Shown here: in pieces, positions 10,591 through 22,207 of the stretch
Layout: each line of letters begins with the position of its first letter
Position numbering within the stretch: position 1 is the stretch's first letter
NCBI RefSeq assembly: GCF_964340395.1
Contig: NC_135553.1
Coordinates: 9,806,001-9,870,000, forward strand
From: Glandiceps talaboti
Lineage: Eukaryota > Hemichordata > Enteropneusta > Spengelidae
Direction: 5' to 3'
DNA length: 64,000 nt
The notes under the pieces: generated by a model
Seen by the model: only the letters and a program-made list of their open reading frames with translations
Database searches by the model: none
What the model was told of the DNA's origin: nothing
Position numbers and translations under genes: made by a program

Positions 10591-11111
10591 TAAGGGACAT
10601 CTTGACAGAATCCACCGCACGATCAGGACAATGGCATCTACAAGAACTATACCAACGACGACACCGCGGCAATACCACGAATCAATGTTTTAAAATGTTA
10701 TTTTGGGTGACAATTTTGGTTATTTTGGGTTTTAATTTTTGGTTCATTATTGTCTGTTAATATCTTTCTTTCGTCATAAAAAAGAAGAGTTATATCACTG
10801 TACGTACAGGTTTACTTATATTTTGTAGACTTGTAAAGTTATTATGGAATCCTGTGACTTTCCACATGCTATGGGTAACTTATTAGTACACAACATCCAA
10901 CACTGAAGTATGATTTTTTTTTTTCATTTAACTTTCACCCATGACAGCCTTCCTCACTGTACAGGAGCAGATATTTGCTAGTAAATAATCACAGCTTAAC
11001 AAACATGCTAATAGTATGCATCGTATGGAGACAGCACTCTATGTTTTGGGAACAAGAGTAACAGTAATTGTAGGGTTAATGTATGTAGCCAGATAAATGC
11101 GTTTCAACTTC

Positions 11112-11117
11112 AATAAA
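11112..11117 (+). terminator. Candidate polyadenylation signal, gene A
   Basis: AATAAA about 520 bp after the stop, conserved at the homologous place in gene B (42242-42247). No nearer canonical signal was found. The assignment is tentative. Confidence 0.3.
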
Positions 11118-11488
11118 AAATGGGTCATCAATGGTCTATGTTTGTCTTACGTTACTAACGGCTGTGTGCGAGAGAGGTTGGTAGAAATGTCCATGCATAT
11201 GATAACCATGATTTTTGAACATTGGATATTCTTACAGTGTCTGAGTAAGCGTGTGTGTGCGTGCGTGCGTGCGTGTGTGTGTGTGTGTCACTGATAATAG
11301 CACAGCAATTCAATAACAATAGATGAGCAACAATGGCGTCATACCTTGTAAAAAAGAAAGAAATTTCATAGATATGGTTTTTCAGTTTTCGCTGTATATC
11401 AATTAGTTGGTTGTGACAGACCGTTGATACTTATACAATGAATGCTTCTAACTTATTATGATTGGTTTCCTTTCCCTGCTGTGTCATG

Positions 11489-12098
11489 TTGCGTTGTGTT
11501 GTGTTGTGTTGTGTTGTACTGTGTTGTGTTGTGTTGTGTTGTGCTGTGTTGTGTTGTGTTGTGTTGTGTTGTGTTGTGTTGTGTTGTGTTGCGCTGTGCT
11601 GTGTTGTTGTGTTGTGTTGTGTTGTGTTGTGTTGTGTTGTGCTGTGTTGTGTTGTGTTGTGTTGTGTTGTGTTGTGTTGGGTTTGGTTGGGTTGTGTTGT
11701 GTTGCATTGCATTGCATTGCGTTGTGCTGTGTTGAGCTGTGTTGTGTTGTGCTTTGCTGTGCTGCATTGCGCTGCACTGCACTAAACTGTATTGTGTTGT
11801 GTTGCATTTTATTGCGTCGTGTTGCACTGCACTGTGTTGTGCTGTTCTTGTGCTGTGCTGTTCTTGTGTTGTGTTGTGATGTGTTGTGTTGTGTTGTGTT
11901 GTGTTGTGCTGTGTTGTGTTGTGTATTGTGTTGTGTTGTGTTGTGTTGCGTTGCGTTGTATTGCGTCGTGTTGCACTGCACTGTGTTGTGTTGTGTTGTT
12001 CTTGTGCTGTGCTGTGCTGTGTTGTGTTGTGTTGTGTTGTATTGTATTGTGTTGTGTTGTGTTGTGTTGTGTTGTGTTGTGTTGTGTTGTGTTGTGGA
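11489..12098 (+). repeat. Expanded GTTGT pentanucleotide tract, about 610 bp
   Basis: Imperfect GTTGT units with scattered GCTGT, GCATT and GTTCTT variants. The homologous tract in gene B's flank is only about 130 bp (42575-42705). Long frames of Cys/Val/Leu or His/Asn/Thr in all readings are products of the repeat and not genes. Confidence 0.93.
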
Positions 12099-14284
12099 TT
12101 GCTTGCTTGCTTGTTTGTTTGCTTGTTTTAAGTTTATATGGTCTTGGGATTGGTGTTGTTATCATTGCATCGTATGAATGGAAGTGGTTGTTCTTTGTTA
12201 AGTTCTCTGTGTCTTAGCATCTCATCTCATAATGACATTAAGTTTTAAAATATGAAGAAGAAACCCTAGTCAAATACATAGAGGCATTAAATGTCCCACT
12301 TCCTCAGAAAACATTGTCTCCTTACTGGTGCGTAAATCAGCCCAGTATTGACAGTACCTGTGACAGCACTTGACAGTGAGAATGACTTGAGGCAATAGCT
12401 TTATACCTGGTAAAATAACGAGGATGGAGCGACAAAATATTCCATTTGTAATTTGTAATATTGTCAAAGATGCTGTACTTCAGCATACCTATATATAACC
12501 ATTTTATCGGGCAAACATCAAGTTAACTAGTCTATCAGCTAGCCCTCGGATGTTCTTCCGATAAAATACGACACATAACCGAACAACGCTATCGAGGATG
12601 GAACATGCGAACGAAGTTATAGCATCGAAAGAAAGCCCGAATGTCTAGCAGCAAGACTACAAGTTAACCAGCTACAAAACTTGAGAGGGTCCTCTGAGTG
12701 TTTATAGGTCGTCTGTGAAGAACCTGTTCGTCATGCACAAGAGCACATTTTTTGGTCAATATGAATAGTGCTCCCAATGTTTTGATAACTTGTAGAAATG
12801 AGACTTGGGTGACTAACAATTGCAAAGTACATGATTGCCATATGATACAAACAGTGTGGGAAACCAAGTGGGGCAGATAAATAACTGTATATTATTAACC
12901 TATATAATTAACATATCTCACAATTTTATGAATTTATTATATCCTGTACTGATCAGAGGTGGACGCCTAAATTGTCACTACAAATATTCTATTCACTTGA
13001 AATTGCATTCTATCCCTGATTAGAAACAGAAATATGCATATTTATATATTTTGGTGACCATCTTGGATGCCATCTTGGATTTAAAGGTCGCAAAGGTCAG
13101 GCACCCCATGGATATGATAATATATATTATGAACATTATCTGTGCAAAGTTTAGACATTCTACCTCTGTAAAAAAGGGACATATTTATGATTTGGCGGCC
13201 ATCTTGACATCTTGACGAGTCAGACTCTGGTTAAATACACACGTGGCAATATTCATTTTCACTCTTAAGATTTTTCACATATTTGTTTCAGCTTTAAACA
13301 CCAGCACGCGCATTTTAGTTGCGGAAATTCAGTTAAATTCTTGATTAAATCAATTCGTCCAAAGTGAAAATTTAAACAAAGGAAAGAAACGCCTACAAAT
13401 GGCAGGGGTCTGGGAAAGGGCAGGGGAGGGGCTATAGCAGTCGTTCTCACTGGCATTGACATTATAATTAAGAAATTAAAAACTGAGGTAATATGTGTGG
13501 TAGTATCGAATAACATTAATTAACATACTTTTCAACCATTTTCCATTCTGTAACAGATCGCAGACAAAGGACTCGACAGCATAATCAAATTAATAGTAAA
13601 GTGCAGTGAATGACAGGTTAATGCTGGAAATAGACATACAATATTTACTACTGCTGTTTCTGCAATTGTTGTTTTTCTGTTACGGAAAGTGATCCTCTCA
13701 ATTTTCGCGGTCGACTTGTTTGATTCAGTTTGATTCATAGCAAGATGTCATTTTTGGGTAGACAATTCTGTATCACCATAAAATAGGATTAAATTATGTA
13801 TAGTGGTAAAATAACGATTTATAAAGTCTATGTAGTGGAAATTATAGTTTAAGGATCAGCTATACAGGCGTAAAAGATAAGACAAACGAGTCCTGCCTCA
13901 CAGTGCAGAGGCCAACATCTAAATTTCATTTTCAAATTAAGAATAAATCTTGGTGTTAAATAAAGCTTTCTGTTAACGAACATATAAACGATTTAAAAAC
14001 TGTCACTGACCGTCCACACTACTTGCTATTAAGTAAGATTCTATGAACAAGCACATGTTACATCCAAAGAGGGCGTGGCGCGCGGCCATTTTAACTCGAG
14101 TCACGTCAAATGTATATTGATTCTGAGCTTTTCTCGTTAGCATATCACTTTTGTTTGGTGCAAATGAACATTTTCTAAAGTATTCGTCAAACAATATTAA
14201 CCTTTTAATGTTGATTACAAATGATTTTGGAAATTAATTTATAGACAGACGGTATTATTCGGTGGCTCCTAGGTGATAATACAA

Positions 14285-14780
14285 AAAAACTTCTGTTTTC
14301 CAATAAACTTTTAATTCTTGAAAGGAAACTTTTATTTTTCGAGAGTGAACTTTTCATTCTTTGAATAAAACTATTCTTTCAAGAATAAATTTTTAATTCT
14401 TTGAACAAAACTTTACTTTCCAAAGAATGAACTTTGAATTCTTGAAAGGAAACTTTTATTTTTCGAGAGTAAACTTTTAATTCTTTGAACAAAACCTTTC
14501 CTTCCAAAGGACACACTTTTAATTCTTTGAACAAAGCTTTTTCCCAAAGAACGAACTTTTAATTCTTGAAAGGAAACATTTCTTTTTCATGAATAAATTT
14601 TTATTCTTTGAAACAACTTTTGTTTCGTAAGAACAAATTCTAATTCTTGAAAGGAATCTTTTATTTTTTTAGTGTAAATCTTTTAACTCTCTACAAAAAA
14701 TTACATCCCAAGATCAAATTTTTGCATATTCTGTATTAAGCTTTTGTCTTTCAAGAACAAACTTATAATACTATGAACAA
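14285..14780 (+). repeat. Degenerate minisatellite, about 41 bp period
   Basis: Irregular units built on TTTTAATTCTTTGAACAAAA and TTTTAATTCTTGAAAGGAAA recur with ATTCT landmarks near 14314, 14356, 14396, 14438 and 14479, roughly 41 bp apart. There are about a dozen decayed units. It starts directly after the right edge of the duplication. Confidence 0.75.
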
Positions 14781-16740
14781 AACTTTTGTTTGCAGAGAGC
14801 AATCCTTATTTGCTGATTTGCTAATCACTCTTCAAATCAAGTAAATTTGAAATTCCAATTCAAAACTAAATGTCATGGTACCAGTATAACAATTAATTTC
14901 AATATGTGAAACTCTCTGCCTATGAGGGCGCAATTTAAGTTTCTCTGTGTGGATGTAATATAAACTATTTGCATGCAAATTCTCTTTTGAGACGACAAAC
15001 TACTTTTTTACACACTGCAATCTCTTGTAGTGGCAGCGGAAGTGAAGCTATCCCACAATTCCTTGGACGAGTAATTGCAGCATTACACATACCTGGCGAC
15101 ATCAGCTGAGATGAGAGACAGCCATGCTATGGTGCTATCAGACCTGATTGAGGGACCCTGCCTTCCGGGCCCGGCCTGTCACACTACTACACTGTCATCA
15201 CATGATTCACTTTCATACTAGCTGAACTGTCACTGTCACTGTCATTGTCATGGTCAGGGTCACTATCAGTGACACCTAAAGTTTTTGCAATCAGTCTGTG
15301 ATCGTAATTATGGGCTTTGGCTCGTTGAAATAAACTGACCCTTTTTGGGGGTAATTTCAACAAATAGCAGATACCAGTCACTGATTCAGTTTGTGATAAT
15401 ACCGAGTGTACTCAAGTGACTCTGAGACCTGAGTTTGTGTAGTCAGTCTGTGGTGATACCAACCATTTACAGTTCAATCTGGTGATACTAACTGAGTTTG
15501 TGTAACCAGTCAGTGATCGTGTAAGTAACATGTGCAGTTACTGCGTACAAATGAGTCTGTGACGATACGGAGTGTTTACAACAAGGCAATCATTGATGAA
15601 CCACCCCCGCCCCGCCAGATGATAAAAATGTACATTCCCTTAGCTTCCCTCTTGGGGTTCGTCGATAACATTTCCGCAACAGCTGTTCAGAGAAAACAAT
15701 TTTAGAGGAAATAATTATACATATTGTCCATTTAAAAAAGAAAAAACCCACTGATTTAAATTTTCAATATTCCAACCACTTTATTACAACCATTTGATGG
15801 CAATACTGGTGTTAAGCTTAAAGTAGCAGTTATTAACTGTAACATACTGAAAGTATTTTACACGTTCTTTAAAATGTCACCCACCACCACCATCCACAAG
15901 ACGTAAGTTTCTTTATCAGAAAAAAAATATTTGACGTTTTTATCATAAGTTTCTCGGCATTGAGTCTCAGATGTATGAAAAAACAAATAGTTTCTTTCCT
16001 TTACATGCTGACATTTCAAAACAGACAATAGGCTAGGCAGCATCAAACATGGTTAATTCAAAGGAACCTCGACATTTTGATATTTAGTATTATATACAGT
16101 CAGTATTATATATAGTTTACATACAGGGTATTATCAATTGAATTTACCTTGAAAATCATAGTTGTGTCTATTCCTTTCATCCTGCTCATATGCATTCAAT
16201 TGTAAGATAGAGAAAAATTTAAACTATTGTAGCGACATGTTGATATATGCTATTGATTGGACGTTGATTTAATTATACTCTCAGTAGGGTGACGTCTAGT
16301 TTTTCTCAGAGGCCACACACGCTAGCTTGATTACAAAGTGATTATATCCGCACAACAGAGGCACCGCTATAACTCACTTGTGTAATTTCCCACATAGTTT
16401 GTGTCTTAGTAAACCGAAACTTCAATTGCCGTTGTAGTATATTTTGTTAATTGGAAAAAGTCATTGAAAAGCATGTTGTTCTGACGTACGCGATAGAATC
16501 TGCCTGATGTCACGTCATCAAATATCAAACAACAATGGTAAACAAATACTCCGGCCACAATGACAAATTATATTATTTTAATTTCAGAATAAATATCACC
16601 ATCTAAGTTGTGATGAATATGGACTTATTACTACGAATGAAATTGTCTCAATATTTAAATTCACAATTTGCTAATCGTACATTTGTATAATATGCAGCTG
16701 TTATATTCATGGTACCTACAATGACAACACATGGTCGGAA
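14781..16740. other. Intergenic region, no gene seen
   Basis: AT-rich sequence. At 15187-15560 there are loosely repeated phrases (TCACTGTCACTGTCATTG and GTGATACTAACTGAGTTTGT). Short open frames here have no recognisable domain. Confidence 0.5.
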
Positions 16741-19700
16741 GATTGAAAAGACCGCCTGGAGGTGAATGACTTAGGGGCATGATCAATGGTTTATTTGAAA
16801 TGACTGCTTGGAGGTGAATGGTTTAGGGGCATGATCAATAGTTCAATTGACATGGCTGCCTGGAGGTGAATGACTTAGGGGCATGATCAATAGTTCAATT
16901 GAAAAGACCGCCTGGAGATGAATGACTTAGGGGTATGATCAATAGTTCAATTGAAATGACTGCCCGGAGGTGAATGACTTAGGGGCATGATCAATAGTTC
17001 AATTGAAATGACTGCCTGGAGGTGAATGACTTAGGGGCATGATCAATAGTTCAATTGAAATGACTGCCTGGAGGTGAATGACTTAGGGGCATGATCAATA
17101 GTTCAATTGAAATGACTGCCCGGAGGTGAATGACTTAGGGGCATGATCAATAGTTCAATTGAAATGACTGCCTGGAGGTGAATGACTTAGGGGCATGATC
17201 AATAGTTCAATTGAAATGACTGCCTGGAGGTGAATGACTTAGGGGCATGATCAATAGTTCAATTGACATGACTGCCTGGAGGTGAATGACTTAGGGGCAT
17301 GATCAATAGTTCAATTGAAATGACTGCCTGGAGGTGAATGACTTAGGGGCATGATCAATAGTTCAATTGACAAGACTGCCTGGAGGTGAATGACTTAGGG
17401 GCATGATCAATAGTTCAATTGACATGGCTGCCTGGAGATGAATGACTTAGGGGCATGATCAATAGTTCAATTGAAAAGACCGCCTGGAGGTGAATGACTT
17501 AGGGGCATGATCAATAGTTCAATTGACAAGACTGCCTGGAGGTGAATGACTTAGGGGCATGATCAATAGTTCAATTGACGTGACTGCCCGGAGGTGAATG
17601 ACTTAGGGGCATGATCAATAGTTCAATTGAATTGACTGCCCGGAGGTGAATGACTTAGGGGCATGATCAATAGTTCAATTGAAATGACTGCCTGGAGGTG
17701 AATGGCTTAGGGGCATGATCAATAGTTCAATTGACATGACTGCCTGGAGGTGAATGACTTAGGGGCATGATCAATAGTTCAATTGAAAAGACCGCCTGGA
17801 GGTGAATGACTTAGGGGCATGATCAATAGTTCAATTGACATGACTGCCTGGAGGTGAATGACTTAGGGGCATGATCAATAGTTCAATTGAAATGACTGCC
17901 TGGAGGTGAATGACTTAGGGGCATGATCAATAGTTCAATTGACAAGACTGCCTGGAGGTGAATGACTTAGGGGCATGATCAATAGTTCAATTGAAATGAC
18001 TGCCTGGAGGTGAATGACTTAGGGGCATGATCAATAGTTCAATTGAAATGACTGCCTGGAGGTGAATGACTTAGGGGCATGATCAATAGTTCAATTGACG
18101 TGACTGCCCGGAGGTGAATGACTTAGGGGCATGATCAATAGTTCAATTGAAATGACTGCCTGGAGGTGAATGACTTAGGGGCATGATCAATAGTTCAATT
18201 GAAATGACTGCCTGGAGATGAATGACTTAGGGGCATGATCAATAGTTCAATTGACGTGACTGCCTGGAGGTGAATGATTTAGGGGCATGATCAATAGTTC
18301 AATTGACATGACTGCTTGGAGGTGAATGACTTAGGGGCATGATCAATAGTTCAATTGACATGGCTGCCTGGAGATGAATGACTTAGGGGCATGATCAATA
18401 GTTCAATTGAAATGACTACCTGGAGATGAATGACTTAGGGGCATGATCAATAGTTCAATTGAAATGACTGCTTGGAGGTGAATGACTTAGGGGCATGATC
18501 AATAGTTCAATTGAAATGACTACCTGGAGATGAATGACTTAGGGGCATGATCAATAGTTCAATTGAAATGACTGCCCGGAGGTGAATGACTTAGGGGCAT
18601 GATCAATAGTTCAATTGACATGACTGCCTGGAGGTGAATGACTTAGGGGCATGATCAATAGTTCAATTGACGTGACTGCCTGGAGGTGAATGACTTAGGG
18701 GCATGATCAATAGTTCAATTGACGTGACTGCCTGGAGGTGAATGACTTAGGGGCATGATCAATAGTTCAATTGACGTGACTGCCTGGAGGTGAATGACTT
18801 AGGGGCATGATCAATAGTTCAATTGACATGACTGCCTGGAGGTGAATGACTTAGGGGCATGATCAATAGTTCAATTGAAATGACTGCCTGGAGGTGAATG
18901 ACTTAGGGGCATGATCAATAGTTCAATTGACATGACTGCCTGGAGGTGAATGACTTAGGGGCATGATCAATAGTTCAATTGACGTGACTGCCTGGAGGTG
19001 AATGACTTAGGGGCATGATCAATAGTTCAATTGACGTGACTGCCTGGAGGTGAATGACTTAGGGGCATGATCAATAGTTCAATTGACGTGACTGCCTGGA
19101 GGTGAATGACTTAGGGGCATGATCAATAGTTCAATTGACATGACTGCTTGGAGGTGAATGATTTAGGGGCATGATCAATAGTTCAATTGAAATGACTGCC
19201 TGGAGGTGAATGATTTAGGGGCATGATCAATAGTTCAATTGACGTGACTGCCTGGAGGTGAATGACTTAGGGGCATGATCAATAGTTCAATTGAAAAGAC
19301 CGCCTGGAGGTGAATGACTTAGGGGCATGATCAATAGTTCAATTGACGTGACTGCCTGGAGGTGAATGACTTAGGGGCATGATCAATAGTTCAATTGAAT
19401 TGACTGCCTGGAGGTGAATGACTTAGGGGCATGATCAATAGTTCAATTGAAATGACCGCCTGGAGGTGAATGACTTAGGGGCATGATCAATAGTTCAATT
19501 GACGTGACTGCCTGGAGGTGAATGACTTAGGGGCATGATCAATAGTTCAATTGAAATGACCGCCTGGAGGTGAATGACTTAGGGGCATGATCAATAGTTC
19601 AATTGACGTGACTGCCTGGAGGTGAATGACTTAGGGGCATGATCAATAGTTCAATTGAAATGACCGCCTGGAGGTGAATGACTTAGGGGCATGATCAATA

Positions 19701-20367
19701 GTTCAATTGACGTGACTGCCTGGAGGTGAATGACTTAGGGGCATGATCAATAGTTCAATTGAAATGACCGCCTGGAGGTGAATGACTTAGGGGCATGATC
19801 AATAGTTCAATTGACATGACTGCCCGGAGGTGAATGACTTAGGGGCATGATCAATAGTTCAATTGAATTGACTGCTTGGAGGTGAATGATTTAGGGGCAT
19901 GATCAATAGTTCAATTGACATGGCTGCCTGGAGGTGAATGACTTAGGGGCATGATCAATAGTTCAATTGACATGGCTGCCTGGAGGTGAATGACTTAGGG
20001 GCATGATCAATAGTTCAATTGACGTGACTGCCTGGAGGTGAATGACTTAGGGGCATGATCAATAGTTCAATTGACATGGCTGCCTGGAGGTGAATGGCTT
20101 AGGGGCATGATCAATAGTTTAATTGAAATGACTGCCCGGAGGTGAATGACTTAGGGGCATGATCAATAGTTCAATTGAAATGACCGCCTGGAGGTGAATG
20201 ACTTAGGGGCATGATCAATAGTTCAATTGACATGACTGCCTGGAGGTGAATGACTTAGGGGCATGATCAATAGTTTAATTGAAATGACTGCCTGGAGGTG
20301 AATGACTTAGGGGCATGATCAATAGTTCAATTGACATGGCTGCCTGGAGGTGAATGACTTAGGGGCA
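16741..20367. repeat. 52 bp satellite array, about 70 units
   Basis: The core unit contains GGAGGTGAATGACTTAGG, then GGCATGATCAATAG and TTCAATTGA. The first units and the last are more diverged. Units vary mainly just after CAATTGA (AATG, CATG, CGTG, AAAG, CAAG, ATTG), and between ACTGCCTGG, ACCGCCTGG and ACTGCCCGG. Each unit has the palindrome CAATTG. The array sits between gene A and gene B, and no open frame of interest crosses it. Confidence 0.95.
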
Positions 20368-20394
20368 AAATGAATAGCTCAATGTAGGATAAGA

Positions 20395-21512
20395 CACTGC
20401 CCTTCCGCAACGCATCTCGACAAAGCTTGAAAAAACAGCTGCTACACTCCAGTGCATCATGCATGGCGTATAGAAAGATGATACAAACTGAATCCATTCT
20501 CGGACTAGGTCTTCTACTCTCTATTTCTTTCAAAGGACTACAAATTATTAGCATTTTCACACAGTTGTAATGTATTGATCATTTTAAATTTAATTTGATT
20601 TTAATTTAATTTTAATTTAATTTTAATTTAATTTCTCCATCTCGCTGTGGAGCATGCAATCCATTGTAATCGTAAGCGCATATCGCATATGAATAAAGCA
20701 TTCACATGGCAACCTCTATACTATCGGGTATTCACTTTTTAAATGTCCAGCTGGGTTGACTGGAACAAAGTCACGGTTCTTGCCCAAGCAAGGAGTTCAA
20801 CCACTCAGACCAAGAAGTTCAACCGTTCACAAGCAAAGTGTAGCTAGCGGTGAGGCACGATCCTGTTAAGCTTACAGATTCATAGCTAGCTATAGCCACT
20901 AACCTTTTGACGTATCTCCACGGTACAATTTACCAGCATGTTGTCATGATTTAAAATGCTTTCTTTTCCGGAGATTATGGCGTCTAAGAATTTAACATCA
21001 TTTTGGAATGAAATATTCAGCTAAATCCAGATGCTGCGTTGTGGGCACGACAAACACCAACACTTTTTAAAAAATTACAAAATTATAACTACTTTTACAT
21101 TTATATTTGGTTATTCTGGTAATTGTGAAATCAAAATATGTGCAATACATGAATAAAATACAAACAGCCGTAAACATGTTTGAATTGTTGTATGAACCCT
21201 CGTTGCAGTATTCGTCTTCAGCGTTGTAGTTAGTTGTGTTTTGAAGTCCCTGATAAGGTATACTTCAATACTTAGCCTGGTCGGACGGTCACGGTTTACA
21301 GCTCTTTGTGTACACACTTATTACAGATGTACAGTATACACCTATGTATAGGTACAAATCATTTGGATCAGGCGTTAAATTGTCTTTACATGTTCACATG
21401 TTTATGGTTGTTGGTATTTTTAATCCTTAGCGATATCGAAATATCAACAATGTCATTCTGTTTTCATTGCATGTTGAACAATTCAAACAGTCAATTGCAT
21501 CGAAAGTGCCTG
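20395..21512. other. Intergenic region with a degenerate SINE-like copy
   Basis: About 20590-20890 resembles the tRNA-derived SINE at 53395-53697: both share CAGCTGGGTTGACTG and a CATTCACATGGCAACC-like block, followed by a TTTTAATTTAA-type tail region. No gene is supported. Confidence 0.4.
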
Positions 21513-21786
21513 AATATCCTAAAAAATGAACGCATTCGTCGATCATAAATAGATAATTTTCATTTTTGTAGACACGTGATATTATATAATTATGTAATAG
21601 GATACAGATTGTTTAGCTTCGAGTGTTATTGCGTTGTAGTGTTTGGTTAGTACATCTGCTCCGGAAACTGATATACTATGTAAATATCGTGTAAGTTAAA
21701 AGCTGGCACGAGAGAAAAATTTCACAAAATTGCAAGAGGACGGAACTGAACGTTGTCATCGAGTCTTCGAACGATCTGGAAAAAAA

Positions 21787-21888
21787 ATGATGGCGTGGCT
21801 AAGTGTATTCGTGCTGTGTGTAGGCATGGCTATGAGCGTCTCTGCTTTAAAGGATGAAGTAAAGAAAAGCGAAACAAAAACACTCCAG
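21787..21888 (+). CDS. Gene B exon 1 (signal peptide)
   Basis: It encodes 34 residues, identical to gene A through the signal peptide, then KDEVKKSETKTLQ. The donor is CTCCAG before GTAAGC. Two tandem ATGs open it. Confidence 0.85.
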
Positions 21889-22169
21889 GTAAGCGGTATC
21901 TTTAATTTCCTTTACTTTCAATGCAGGTAATGCTAGCAGATACATTTACTGCTATTTCAGTATTCGTGTTACTTTTAGAAATAAATCTTTGTGGCTATGA
22001 TGAGTATAGTACTATATCATCATCACAGTCAACGTCAATACCATCATTGTCATCATAACTGTAACTATGGGCATTTGGTAGAATTTTTGGTTTCAAATTT
22101 TACGATTCATCATATATTCTTGTATTACTCACAGTCAGTCATTCAGTCAGTCAGTCAGTCAGTCAGTGA

Positions 22170-22207
<38 letters not shown>

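Larger units (their letters stand above)
2422..14247 (+). repeat. Segmental duplication, copy A
   Basis: This block carries gene A and its 3' flank and is collinear with 21513-44172. Homology begins near the GAATATCCT stretch at about 2422 (21510 in the other copy). It ends at GACAGACGGTATTA near 14247 (44172), after which the two sequences are unrelated. Differences inside are mostly discrete insertions: the Harbinger at 8372-9826 and the expanded GTTGT tract here, and many more in the other copy, which is nearly twice as long. Confidence 0.85.
10591..14247 (+). other. 3' flank of gene A (shared with gene B)
   Basis: Apart from the candidate poly(A) signal and repeats, no gene is supported here. 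It is collinear with 41208-44172. The stretch 12245-13415 is specific to this copy. The corresponding place in the other copy holds a retrotransposon 3' end. Confidence 0.6.

Noticed and set aside
10530-10760. Alternative frame for exon 6 (NINSYRRLIRDILT...)
   Set aside because: It needs a phase 0 donor that exon 5 does not have, and gene D has no counterpart. The phase-2 join gives a conserved Ser-Cys end in all three genes. The longer open frame is probably 3' UTR.
11431-12217. Many overlapping open frames on both strands (up to 239 codons)
   Set aside because: They are translations of the GTTGT tract; composition is only Cys/Val/Leu or Thr/Gln/His/Asn and the homologous tract in copy B is much shorter.
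16741-20367. CRISPR-like regular array
   Set aside because: There are no unique spacers; the whole 52 bp unit repeats, as in a eukaryotic satellite. The same applies to 37634-40466.
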